Source: Bosea sp. Tri-49 (lineage in GTDB: Bacteria > Pseudomonadota > Alphaproteobacteria > Rhizobiales > Beijerinckiaceae). Taken from it: a DNA stretch of 64,000 nucleotides. The notes beneath the pieces are model-generated. The model saw only the letters and a list, made by a program, of their open reading frames with translations. It was not told the DNA's origin and ran no database searches. This document shows, piece by piece, positions 50,155-59,400 of the stretch; within the stretch, counting starts at the first letter, position 1; every line of letters starts with the position of its first letter. Both the position numbers and the translations under genes were made by a program. The stretch spans positions 248,001 to 312,000 of the forward strand of contig NZ_CP017947.1 in NCBI RefSeq assembly GCF_003952665.1, in the 5' to 3' direction.

Positions 50155-50168
50155 TTAACTCAGGTTAA
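50155..50168. promoter_or_regulatory. Putative Crp/Fnr-type operator, site 2
   Basis: TTAAC-TCAG-GTTAA, a 5-4-5 palindrome extended by GGCGC on the left and (T)GCGCC on the right. It ends 53 nt before the start of the Crp/Fnr gene at 50222. Confidence 0.62.
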
Positions 50169-50221
50169 TGCGCCAAATTCCGAACCGGGGTTGATTTCGA
50201 TACCGATGCATGGAGCCTCTC

Positions 50222-50887
50222 ATGGAAGCCGCGCTCGGGGGGAAAGAGACGTCACCGTGTTTATTGCCCGATTCGGGTGAGCAGCTGTCCGGCGCCGGCG
50301 AACTCGTCTGTCTGAACAAGGGGAGCTCGCTGCGGGACGAAGCCATTTATTTTCCGCTCGACTCGGCCGTTTCCTTGACGATGGTTCGCGGGCAGGCGCG
50401 CATTCCTGTGGGAATTGCGCGACGAGGAGATGTGGTTGGCGTCCACCAAGTCCTCTTGCCGAGCTTTCCTGTGCTAGATGCGGTCGTGCTCAGAAGCGGC
50501 AATGCGGTTCGCCTTGGTCTTGGATCATTGTCGCGTGCCTTGGCACGAGATCGCAGCCTTTACGACCGGTTGCTGCAATACGCTTATCGGACGTCTGCCG
50601 ACTTCCTGTCAGAAGCGGGTGCGAGCCTCGCCCTGTCGCTGGAGAAGCGTGTCGCGCGCTGGCTCGCCAGCTGTTGCGATGCCCTGGGCAGCGAAGCACT
50701 TTCTGTCACACATCATGATCTCGCGGAGTTCCTTGGTGTCCGGCGCTCAGGTGTGACAGTCGCAATGCACGTTCTGGAAGGTGATCATGTCATCCGATCG
50801 AGCCGGGGCAAAGTTCAAATCCTTGATCGTCAGGCGCTCTCCCGGTTCGGAGGTGCGTTCATTCCGCGGCGTGCCCAGGCGTCCTGA
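50222..50887 (+). CDS. Crp/Fnr-family transcription regulator, second copy
   Basis: 221 residues. N-terminal beta-barrel (LVCLNKGSSLRDEAIYFPLD, IPVGIARRGDVVGVHQVLL), long helix with LALSLEKRVARWLASCCDAL, winged helix-turn-helix (VTHHDLAEFLGVRRSGVTVA). The recognition helix (RRSGVTVAMHVLE) differs from that of the regulator at 32978. No iron-sulfur cysteine set. ATG at 50222 is chosen because GGAG at 50212-50215 precedes it. The palindrome at 50155-50168 suggests autoregulation. Confidence 0.9.
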   Translation: MEAALGGKETSPCLLPDSGEQLSGAGELVCLNKGSSLRDEAIYFPLDSAVSLTMVRGQARIPVGIARRGDVVGVHQVLLPSFPVLDAVVLRSGNAVRLGLGSLSRALARDRSLYDRLLQYAYRTSADFLSEAGASLALSLEKRVARWLASCCDALGSEALSVTHHDLAEFLGVRRSGVTVAMHVLEGDHVIRSSRGKVQILDRQALSRFGGAFIPRRAQAS

Positions 50888-51033
50888 CGAAGAGCAGCCG
50901 CGCATATCCATGGGGTCGGGCTTGCCGTTCCCTTTGCTCTTTGACAAGAATGCCCCGGAGATTCGATTATCCGCACGAAGAACGTCAGGCTGAACGACCA
51001 AAGCCTCCCCAGCGTCCTGGCCGCGCGCCCACA

Positions 51034-51047
51034 TTAATCCATGTTAA
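51034..51047. promoter_or_regulatory. Putative Crp/Fnr-type operator, site 3
   Basis: TTAAT-CCAT-GTTAA followed by TGCGC; the right arm and following bases GTTAATGCGC are identical to site 2. It lies 25 nt before the ATG at 51073, close enough for repression. Confidence 0.5.
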
Positions 51048-51072
51048 TGCGCAGCTGCCAGCTGCATCCGAC

Positions 51073-51306
51073 ATGGACGCCATGCCATTCTCATCCCTTA
51101 GCGACCCCATTGAAATTGCTCGAGCCCAGGCGGCCCTGGATCAGGCCTGGAGCGAAATCGAGCGACTCGGCGTAACCTTCCACGGCGCGCCAGAAGGCGA
51201 GCGCGCCCGAGCGGCGCAGATCGTGGCGGGTCTCATGTCTCAGTCAGTCTCAGACGAGGAGCTGGTTCGACGCGTAGTGACCCGCTTCATCGACCTGCGT
51301 GGCTGA
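51073..51306 (+). CDS. Small unknown protein
   Basis: 77 residues from ATG 51073 (ATG 51082 also possible; the frame is open upstream to 50941): DPIEIARAQAALDQAWSEIE, EGERARAAQIVAGLMSQSVS, ELVRRVVTRFIDLRG. The two-helix pattern with ARxQAALDxAW and RLAxIVAGL-type blocks recurs in small hypothetical proteins of rhizobia. Position of operator site 3 argues for a start at 51073 or later. Function unknown; possible Crp/Fnr target. Confidence 0.65.
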   Translation: MDAMPFSSLSDPIEIARAQAALDQAWSEIERLGVTFHGAPEGERARAAQIVAGLMSQSVSDEELVRRVVTRFIDLRG

Positions 51307-51452
51307 AGTCAGTCGCCGCCGCTCACCCGCGCTGCGAAATGCCGGCAGCCAGCGCATTCCGGTAATCTGAAAGTTTTCGTCGGGCTAGGCTTGGATGCCA
51401 CCTGACGTAAGAGGCTCCGTTGCGTCGTGCGGGCACACCGAATGGGCCGCCC

Positions 51453-51478
51453 GGAACAGGGGTGAGCAGCTGGGCGTT
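51453..51478 (+). promoter_or_regulatory. Perfect EcfG promoter before the DUF72 gene
   Basis: GGAAC at 51453-51457, 17-nt spacer, CGTT at 51475-51478. Exact consensus; predicted leader about 55 nt to the ATG at 51540. Confidence 0.78.
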
Positions 51479-51539
51479 TGCCGCGAGCATCTTCGATGAA
51501 TTGCGTTGGCCGTTGCCCACGCCTGGATGAGGCCTGGCT

Positions 51540-52541
51540 ATGAGCAAGCGAGCGAAACGCGTGTGTCAGCCACAGCCGGCGGCGATCCGCATCGGTGTGT
51601 CTGGGTGGACGTATTCGCCCTGGCGCGGACACTTCTATCCGAAAGGACTGGTGCAGAAAAACGAGCTTGCCTTCGCGGCTCGGCAGTTTCCGACCTTGGA
51701 GATCAACGGCACGTTCTACGGGCTTCAAAAACCGGGTGCCTTCGCGCGCTGGGCGCAGGCGGCGCCCGACGGGTTCGTCTTCGCCATCAAGGGATCGCGC
51801 TACATCACGCATATGCGCCGGCTTAGGGACATCGAAACGCCGCTCGCCAACTTCCTTGCGTCCGGCCTACTCCAGCTTGGGTCAAAGCTGGGCCCGCTGC
51901 TCTGGCAGTTTCCGCCGAATTTCCGCTTCGACTCAGCCTTGATGGAAGATTTCCTCGCATTGCTTCCGCAGGACACACAGGCGGCAGCTGCCCTGGCGGG
52001 ACGCCATGACGAGCGACTGGCAGGTCGAGCTTGGCTGCGGGCGGGCGCGAATCAGCCGGTGCGGCACGCGATCGAGATTCGTCATGACAGTTTTCGCGAC
52101 CCAATTTTCATCGACCTGCTGCGTCATTACGGGGTAGCGCTGGTTTGCGCCGACACGGTCGAGTGGCCCCGGCTGATGGATCTGACCGGCGATTTCGTCT
52201 ATTGCCGGCTGCACGGCTCGGCAGAACTCTATCGCTCGCGCTACGAGAAGGCGGAACTGGAACGTTGGGCGGCGCGCTTTCAAGCCTGGGCGAGCGGAGA
52301 GCCAATGCGCGACGGCGAGTTTGTCGGCGACGCCGATGCAAGCCCCTCTCAGCCTCGAGATGTCTTCGTATTCTTTGACAATACTGACAAACGCCATGCA
52401 CCGGGCGATGCCGCGACATTGATGCGGGTGCTGAAGCTGGCTTGGAATCCCGAAGGGGACAAGCAGGCCGCTGCGATTGAAGGCGTCACCCGCGCTGAGC
52501 CGATGGCAACGTATGCAGATTCCCACTCAACTACGAAATAG
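51540..52541 (+). CDS. DUF72 (YecE-like) protein
   Basis: 333 residues, TIM-barrel DUF72 family: IRIGVSGWTYSPWRGHFYPK, LEINGTFYGLQKPGAFARWA, GFVFAIKGSRYITHMRRL, LLWQFPPNFRFDSALMEDFL, HAIEIRHDSF, DVFVFFDNTDKRHAPGDA. All family blocks are present and length is typical. Function is not established; the barrel has a conserved pocket of endonuclease IV-like shape. Behind a perfect EcfG promoter, so probably a general-stress gene. ATG overlaps no neighbour. Confidence 0.92.
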   Translation: MSKRAKRVCQPQPAAIRIGVSGWTYSPWRGHFYPKGLVQKNELAFAARQFPTLEINGTFYGLQKPGAFARWAQAAPDGFVFAIKGSRYITHMRRLRDIETPLANFLASGLLQLGSKLGPLLWQFPPNFRFDSALMEDFLALLPQDTQAAAALAGRHDERLAGRAWLRAGANQPVRHAIEIRHDSFRDPIFIDLLRHYGVALVCADTVEWPRLMDLTGDFVYCRLHGSAELYRSRYEKAELERWAARFQAWASGEPMRDGEFVGDADASPSQPRDVFVFFDNTDKRHAPGDAATLMRVLKLAWNPEGDKQAAAIEGVTRAEPMATYADSHSTTK

Positions 52542-53084
52542 GCAGCTGATTCGGCTAGGGACGGGCATCTACTACGGCGGAGCGTGCCCAGGCAAGCCGC
52601 CGTCATGAGACGCGGTGCCTATTAGGTTCCTCGACCAGGCTCATAGATGGTCCATCCAGTCTCTTACAATGGTTGCGCGCGCAAATCGAAGCGAGCGCTG
52701 CCGCCGCTGCAACGGCCGGTTGGTCGCGCGGCTCCCTTCGCTACGTTCCCGCAGGCTGTTGGCGGCAAGAAGTAAGATGGACGGGCTCCATCCAGTCCGT
52801 AAACGCCTCGCCTTGTCCGCCTCGCCCCAAGGTCCTTATTGCATTCGAGCGTGGCGGATTACCGGCTGAGCTGTACCAGGCGCAAATCCAGCAGACTCAT
52901 GAGACAGACAGGAGCACGATAATATTTGACAACAGCGGCTTTGCCATCGACCGGTGCTCGACTGAGACGACGGAGTAGCGCGGTCGAATCGAAAGCGACA
53001 AGCAGCTCGCGGTCGCAGGCCGCGCGTTGCTGCCTGAGGCCGCACAGGCGCACCGTGTCTAAAGGCTTTGCGCCACACTGAGGC
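52542..53084. other. Gene-free 543-nt interval
   Basis: Plus- and minus-strand open frames here (for example 52673-52978) have no ribosome site, no family features and odd composition. A minus-strand frame running 52859-53560 crosses the small gene at 53085-53258 and is taken as chance. Nothing else recognised. Confidence 0.45.
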
Positions 53085-53258
53085 CTATGACATCTTGCGT
53101 CCTGATGAGGCTTTGTCGGAATAGCTGCCTTGTTCAGCTCGTCTATCATCGCCGTCTGCAGGTAACGGCTTGTCCCCGTCCTGCTTCCGAGCCTCCTGCT
53201 TTTTCGGCGAGGTTGCGGTTGTTGTGTCGCGCCGAGTACGCTTGGTAGGATTGGCCAT
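53085..53258 (-). CDS. Small basic hydrophilic protein
   Basis: 57 residues, strongly charged and probably disordered: MANPTKRTRRDTTTATSPKK, then QEARKQDGDKPLPADGDDRR and a Ser/Lys end. No family recognised. Start at 53258 is well supported by CCGGAGGAACG directly upstream. A GGAAC-N16-TGTT element at 53346-53370 could be its promoter. Similar in character to the small hydrophilic proteins at 17506 and 38410. Confidence 0.6.
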   Translation of the reverse strand: MANPTKRTRRDTTTATSPKKQEARKQDGDKPLPADGDDRRAEQGSYSDKASSGRKMS

Positions 53259-53754
53259 ATCGTTCCTCCGGTGTCGGAGAGAGCGGCGCTCCGGATCCGT
53301 GGAATGCCGTTCGGGATGGAACCATAAGCAAGGCGTGCGAACAGTAACACAAAGTTGGACCAAGGGTTCCTGGCAATACGGCTCGGTTCCTCGCTCGTAG
53401 ACGGCGCCGAAGTCCGCGTGTGCCATGCCGGCCTCGGGGCGCCCTTCCGTCCTCGCTCAGAGCAAAATACCGTGGTCAATCGAGGGCAGGCGGTGCTTTC
53501 CGCGTAAAGATCCGGCGTCGCGCCCGGACGAGGTAACCCGTGGGTCGAATCGACCTCCAACGCAATGGAGCCAAAGAGAGGCGCCGTCGGCCTCCGTGCT
53601 CCGCCGGCGGGACCTCGTGATCGACGTCAAGCTGGCCGGTTGGCGGCGGTTACCGGGCAGGATGCGGCGCCCGACATCGGCTGTCCGCGTTGTGACGCCG
53701 GTCAGCCTTCGTGCGGGGTCAGCTGCCGCCCGCAGGGATAAACCAATCATAGTT
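53259..53754. other. Gene-free 496-nt interval
   Basis: Between the small gene at 53085-53258 and the broken purK, both on the minus strand. It holds the promoter candidate at 53346-53370. Open frames are Arg/Pro-rich and unsupported. Confidence 0.4.
53346..53370 (-). promoter_or_regulatory. EcfG-like promoter before the small basic protein
   Basis: On the minus strand GGAAC (53370-53366), 16-nt spacer, TGTT (53349-53346). Exact -35, GTT core kept. The leader to 53258 would be about 80 nt. Confidence 0.4.
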
Positions 53755-54832
53755 CTACCGAATGCGAGTGACGTGCCCCATTTTGCGCCCCGGGCGGGTT
53801 TCGCGTTTACCGTATAGATGTAGGTGAGAATTGGGCTCAAGAAGAATTTCTAGCCATTTGTCCGCTGCATCACCGACAATGTTCTCCATCTCGATCGCTC
53901 CTCGCCTGCCAACCGAACCCAGCGGCAACCCGCATATTGCCCTGACGTGTTGCTGGAACTGGGAGGTCTCGGCGCCATCACTCGTCCAGTGAGCGGAATT
54001 GTGGATGCGCGGCGCGATCTCATTAATTATTATATTTTCGTTGGTTTCGTCGCCAATCACGAACATCTCAACTGCCAGAACTCCGACATAGTCCATGGCT
54101 TCTGCGATTTGCTTTGCAGCCAAAGTTGCTATGTCGCGAGTTGTTGGAAGAACGTTGGCTGGAACCCGTGTTGTTGCCAAGATATGATCACGATGCGAAT
54201 TTTCACATACATCGAAGGGTTTGAAATTCCCGTCCGCCGTCCTAGCGCCTACGACCGAGATCTCTTTCGTGAATGACACATGGGCTTCGAGCACAGCTGA
54301 CGCGCCGGAAATTTGATCGAGCGCCTCGCCCAACCCGGCTTCGCTAGTAATCTTTACCTGCCCTTTGCCATCATATCCGAAGCGACGTGTCTTCAGAATG
54401 CATGGGGTGCCGAGCCTTTGCACGCCGCGAACAAGGTCTTCCAGCGTGTCTACCTTCAGCGACTGGCAGGCCCAGCTGTGTGACGAAGTTCTTTTCGAGC
54501 AAGCGATCTTGGGTGGTTTTCAGCGCATTTGCGTTGGGGTGCAAGGGACGCAGGGCGGCTAGAATCGTCGCCGTCGCCGCAGGAACATTCTCAAACTCGT
54601 AAGTCACGAGATCGACGTTCCTTGCAAACTTCACAAGTCCAAGCTGGTCGTCGTAATTCGCCACCGTTACTTGCACAGCGACATCCCCGGCTGGGCTGTG
54701 CGCCTCAGGCGTGAAGATGTGACAGCTTATGGCAAGCTCCGCGGCGGAGAGAGCAATCATGCGTGCAAGCTGACCCCCGCCCAAAATGCCCAGTCTGCTC
54801 CCTGGGCCGAAAGTGTGCGGCGCCTGCTGCAT
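53755..54832 (-). pseudogene. purK: purK with a frameshift (N5-CAIR synthetase)
   Basis: ATG at 54832 (GGAGGG upstream) begins a normal PurK: RLGILGGGQLARMIALSAAE, DLVTYEFENVPAATATIL, LLEKNFVTQLGLPVAE. Near 54454-54460 the frame is lost; VDTLEDLVRGVQRLGTPCIL resumes in another frame and runs through ATP-grasp motifs (TRRFGYDGKGQ, VLAVEMFVIGDE, NEIAPRIHNSAHWT) to a TGA at 53755, ending PGRKMGHVTRIR, close to the normal C terminus. Product: ATP-dependent carboxylation of AIR in purine synthesis. As read, no full protein is made. No purE beside it, so it may be an extra copy. Confidence 0.8.
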
Positions 54833-55116
54833 TCTATGTCCCTCCATCACAACGCGTCGCCGAGATGCCCCAGTTTATTGGCTCAGGCAAGGCTCGCGTG
54901 GTGCTCGAGACTAGTGATCAGACACTCGGTAGTCGTCCAGCACTACCCTGAAAATCAATTGCGTCGATTGCATCGCAACTATTCATCCCGAGCGCTTGAA
55001 GCTGTCATGTTCATTGCCTCGAGATAGCTTGCCGCTCGACATGGCAATCACGCCCGCTATCATGCCTCGTCCACGCGTGTCGTCGATCCCATCGCGCTCT
55101 TTGGTCCCGGGCCAGG

Positions 55117-56247
55117 CTATTGCTTGCGGTCGGCGACGTCGGCCCCGCGTAGCCCGATGGGGGCCGGCGGGCCTCGCGTCGTGTCCCTATCCGTTTGCCG
55201 TTCCGATTCGGCGTTCAGTTCGGCACCGACAAGGATGATGGTCGCCGAAATCCACATCCACATCATCAGTCCGATCGCGGCGCCGACCGTGCCGTAGGTT
55301 TTGTCGTAATTCTCGAAATTCGCGACGTACCAGGAGAAGCTGATCGACGCGGAAATCCAGACAAGGACGGCGACGATCGCGCCAGGACTGACCCAACGCC
55401 ATTGCGCCTGATCGCGGCTCGGGCCGAAACGGTAAAGCACTGACAGACCGGCCGCGAGTACGACGATCAGCATGGGCCAGCGGCCAACCTGGATGATCGG
55501 TTCGGCCACCGGCCCGAGATAGAGCCACTCGAGCAGCAGCGGGACGGCGATGACCGCGAAACCGCCGACGAGGGCAAAAATCAGCACGCCCGCTGTAAAA
55601 GCGAGTGAAATGAGATTGAGCGCCACGAAGCCGCGTTTCTCATCCTCGCCATAGGCAACGTTCAAGGCATCGAACACGGCCTTCATCCCCGCATTTGCAC
55701 TCCAAATCGATAGAGCAAGGCTGATGATGAGGGACATCCCAAGCTTACCTTCGCCCTGACTGCTGAGCTTCAGCGACTGTTCCCGGAGGAGTTCGTAGGC
55801 ATCCGCCGGCATAATCGTCGCCAAGATCGATAGGTGCTCCACGACGGTTTCGGGCGAAGCGATCAAGCCATAGAGGCTGATGAAGGCGGCAAGCGCAGGA
55901 AACACCGCCAGCAGACCATAGAAGGTCACCCCCGCTGCGACTGCGAGAACGCGGTCGCGGTCTACTTCATAGTATGTCCGCTTTGCGATCTCGTACCATC
56001 CCGCCGGCGGGATCTGGGTGGGAGAGACCGCATCTTCGCCATTGCGGGACCTGAGCGGGCGTTCGCCTTTCTCTCTTTGCTCGCGTTTGGAGCTGCCCCC
56101 AACCAGACCGGGAACGAGGAGCAGTGCCAAAGCAGCACCAAGACCAATAAAGCCGAGATCTCTGGCAGCGTCACGCAGGCTAATGTCGAGCTGCCGGGCG
56201 CTCAGACGCTTCCGGACTGAACCTGCTTGTTTTTCGGCTTTGTTCAT
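55117..56247 (-). CDS. YihY/BrkB family membrane protein
   Basis: 376 residues. N-terminal cytosolic part, then six membrane segments of the YihY/BrkB fold; blocks YYEVDRDRVLAVAAGVTFYG, LSLWSANAGMKAVFDALNVA-like region, and MMWMWISATIILVGAELNAE at the end. Named after a supposed ribonuclease/virulence factor; true function is unknown, possibly lipid or small-molecule transport. Start 56247 (MNKAEKQAG). A perfect EcfG promoter lies 31-55 nt upstream, back to back with that of glgE. The 265 nt on its 3' side (54851-55116) hold nothing recognised. Confidence 0.9.
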   Translation of the reverse strand: MNKAEKQAGSVRKRLSARQLDISLRDAARDLGFIGLGAALALLLVPGLVGGSSKREQREKGERPLRSRNGEDAVSPTQIPPAGWYEIAKRTYYEVDRDRVLAVAAGVTFYGLLAVFPALAAFISLYGLIASPETVVEHLSILATIMPADAYELLREQSLKLSSQGEGKLGMSLIISLALSIWSANAGMKAVFDALNVAYGEDEKRGFVALNLISLAFTAGVLIFALVGGFAVIAVPLLLEWLYLGPVAEPIIQVGRWPMLIVVLAAGLSVLYRFGPSRDQAQWRWVSPGAIVAVLVWISASISFSWYVANFENYDKTYGTVGAAIGLMMWMWISATIILVGAELNAESERQTDRDTTRGPPAPIGLRGADVADRKQ

Positions 56248-56277
56248 AACGACCGTCAGGGGAGAGCCCAAGGCGGC

Positions 56278-56302
56278 AACGCTTGCCGAAGGCCGTGGTT
56301 CC
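56278..56302 (-). promoter_or_regulatory. Perfect EcfG promoter before the YihY/BrkB gene
   Basis: On the minus strand GGAAC (56302-56298), 16-nt spacer, CGTT (56281-56278). Exact consensus, with a leader of about 25 nt to the start at 56247. Confidence 0.82.
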
Positions 56303-56348
56303 GCGTCTGGAGCTCAATATTTGTAGCTAAACAGTCGGTTTTTCACGT

Positions 56349-56373
56349 GGAACCCATTCTGGCCCGCCCCGTT
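56349..56373 (+). promoter_or_regulatory. Perfect EcfG promoter of the glgE-treS/mak-glgB operon
   Basis: GGAAC at 56349-56353, 16-nt spacer, CGTT at 56370-56373. Exact consensus. Predicted leader about 22 nt to the GTG at 56402, holding GAGGG at 56393-56397. Confidence 0.85.
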
Positions 56374-56401
56374 CTTTGGAGGTGCCAAGATCGAGGGTGA
56401 T

Positions 56402-59400
56402 GTGCAAAACGACTCAGCTCAAACGCCACGGATTTACTATCTGCACCCAACTCTCGGTGGCGGGCCTGAGACCTGGCAGAGGCATCTGGAGCGCGTCCAG
56501 GCGCTAGGTTTTACCCACGTGCTTCTGGCGTGGCCGTTCTCGGCCTCGGACAATCTGTTCCTTACCCATGACATCGAATCGATCGCCGGCCTGCCTGCGT
56601 CCCACGTGCTGGCCGAATTCGCGGCGCAATCTCGCGCCCTCGGCCTGCGGTTGTGGATTGACCTTGCAATCGAGCGGGCGGACGGCAACGGGCCGCTCGT
56701 CGCAGAGCAGGAGACTTGGTGGGGCAGGGCCCAGGCAACCAGCCTCGATCCGAGGACAATCCACCGCCAGCATGAGCGGGTAGCGCGGTTTGGCGATGAT
56801 GCGGCCCGCCCGCGGTTGATCTCCTTCTGGCAGGAGCGACTGCTGCGGTGGCAGGAGGCTGGCATCGACGGCGTCCGCTGCCACGGCGCGGTTGATCTGG
56901 CGCTCGAAATCTGGCGAGACATCCTCCTGCCGGCGAAGGAACGGCAGCCGTCATTCGGCGCGTTCGGCTGGATGCCGGGGCGGCAGCGACAAGCCTTGAT
57001 CCATGCAGGCCAAGTATTCCAGTTCCTGCCCTCTTCGGTGGCGTGGTGGGCCGGCAGCCAAACCTGGCTGTTCGAGGAGTACAATGAGCTCTCCGGCTAT
57101 GCAGGGCTCATCGGCTTTCCTGAGGACCCTTTCGGCCGGCGCATCATAGAGCCGGCCGCAATCAATCCCGATCGACGGCACAGCCTCGCCTTGAGCGCTG
57201 CGCTCCTGGCCGATGGCTGGCTGATGCCGATGGGCTTCGAGTTCGAAATGGAAGCCCCCTTCATCGAGGCCAGAAAAGAGGATTTTGAAGAAGCTTCCTC
57301 CCACAGGACGGACGGGCTTCAGGATCAGATCCGGTCGATCAATCGCGCCCTGTCAGCTCGTTCCTTGGTCGGGCAAAGATCGCTGCGACCACTTGAGCTG
57401 AGTGATAATTTCGCGGCGATCATTCGCCTTGAGAAGGCGCATCCCCGTGAGCTTGTGCTGCTGAACAGGGATCCGATCAACGCGAGCAAATTGGAAATCG
57501 AAAGGCTTGCCGCGAAGGTCGAAGCTCAGCCGAAGGATGCGACCTACGACAGCCATTTGCCGGCTGCTTCAGGCATGGTGGCCGCGCTCGCCGCGGCTAC
57601 GGCAGTTCGTAACGGCGCTGTCGCTCCGCCGCAGAAACGTGTGCAACTCTTTACTGATCGACTGGCCATCGAAGCTGTCGCACCAGCGGTCGACAATGGC
57701 CGCTTTGCGGTCAAGCGCACGGTCGGCGACCTCGTCACGGTCGAGGCGGACATCTTCAGCGACGGCCATGACGTCCTCGCTGCGGAGCTGCGCTGGCGCG
57801 CCGCCGACGAGACACAGTGGTCTCGCGCGCCGATGGGCTTTCTCGTCAACGACCGCTGGCGCGGGGAATTTCCGCTGCTTCGCACCGGCCGCCACGTCTT
57901 CGCGATCGAGGCCTGGTGGAGCGAGTTCGGCACGTTCAGGCGCGACCTTGCAAAGAAGCATGAGGCAGGCGTGGAGATCGCCCTCGAACTGAGGGAAGGC
58001 CGGCTGACCCTCGAAAAATTCGCCGCGGCGGCATCGCAGTCCGACAGGTCGATCATCGAGCGGCACCTGGAGCGCCTCGACGAGCCTGACAATGATCAGG
58101 TCGCCATCTTGCTGTCCAACGAACTCAGTGGCGCGATGGTGCGCGCCGATCCGCGTCCGCATGCCATTGGCTCGGAGCTCTATCCGGTCGATGCCGATCG
58201 CCAGGCAGCGTCGTTCTCAAGCTGGTACGAGCTGTTCCCACGCTCGATCACTGACGACGCTTCGCGTCACGGCACGTTCCGCGATGTCATCGGCCGCCTG
58301 CCGGCGGTCAAGGCGATGGGCTTCGACGTTCTCTACTTTCCGCCGATCCATCCGATCGGCAAGACAAACCGCAAGGGCCGCAACAACACCTTGACCCCGG
58401 CCCCGGACGATCCCGGCAGTCCCTATGCCATTGGCTCGCCGGAGGGCGGCCATGACGCGATCCACCCGGAACTCGGAACGCCCGAGGATTTTCGTGCGCT
58501 GGTTGAGGCGGCGGCCCAACACGGTATCGAACTAGCGCTCGATTTCGCCATTCAGTGCTCCCCTGATCACCCCTGGCTCGGCGAACATCCCGACTGGTTC
58601 CAGTGGCGACCCGACGGATCGATGCGCTACGCCGAGAACCCGCCGAAGAAGTACCAGGACATCGTCAACGTCGACTTCTATGCTCCCGGAGCGATCCCGG
58701 GGCTGTGGCTCGCCCTGCGCGATGTCGTTCGGCATTGGGTCGATCAGGGCGTCCGGATCTTCCGGGTCGACAATCCCCACACCAAGCCCTTCCCGTTCTG
58801 GGAGTGGCTGATCGCCGACATTCGCGCGCAGGATCCGGGGGTCATCTTCCTGTCCGAGGCTTTTACCCGGCCCAAGGTGATGTACCGGCTCGGCAAAGTC
58901 GGCTTCACCCAGTCCTATACATATTTCACCTGGCGTAACAGCAAGGCTGAGCTGACGGAGTACTTGACGCAGCTTAACGAAGCGCCGGTGCGCGACCTGT
59001 TCCGACCGCACCTTTTCGTCAACACTCCCGACATCAATCCTGTATTTCTGCAGCGCTCCGGCCGACCGGGTTTCCTCATCCGGGCGGCATTGGCCGCGAC
59101 GCTGTCAGGCTTGTGGGGCATTTACTCGGGCTTTGAGCTTTGTGAAGGGACGGCGATCCCCGGCAAAGAAGAGTATCTCGACAGCGAGAAATACGAAATC
59201 AAGCCGCGGGACTGGCAGGCGCCCGGCAACATCATAGCGGAGATCACGCGGCTCAATCAGCTGCGGCAGAGCTTTCCGGCGCTGCAGAGCCATCTCGGCC
59301 TGACCTTTTACAGCGCGTCCGATGACAACATTCTCTACTTCGGCAAGCGGGTCGGCGCCTCGCCCGAGATCATTCTGATTGCGATCAATCTCGATCCGTT

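Noticed and set aside
52859..53560. A 233-codon minus-strand frame
   Set aside because: No family features and it overlaps, in another frame, a small gene that has a strong ribosome site.
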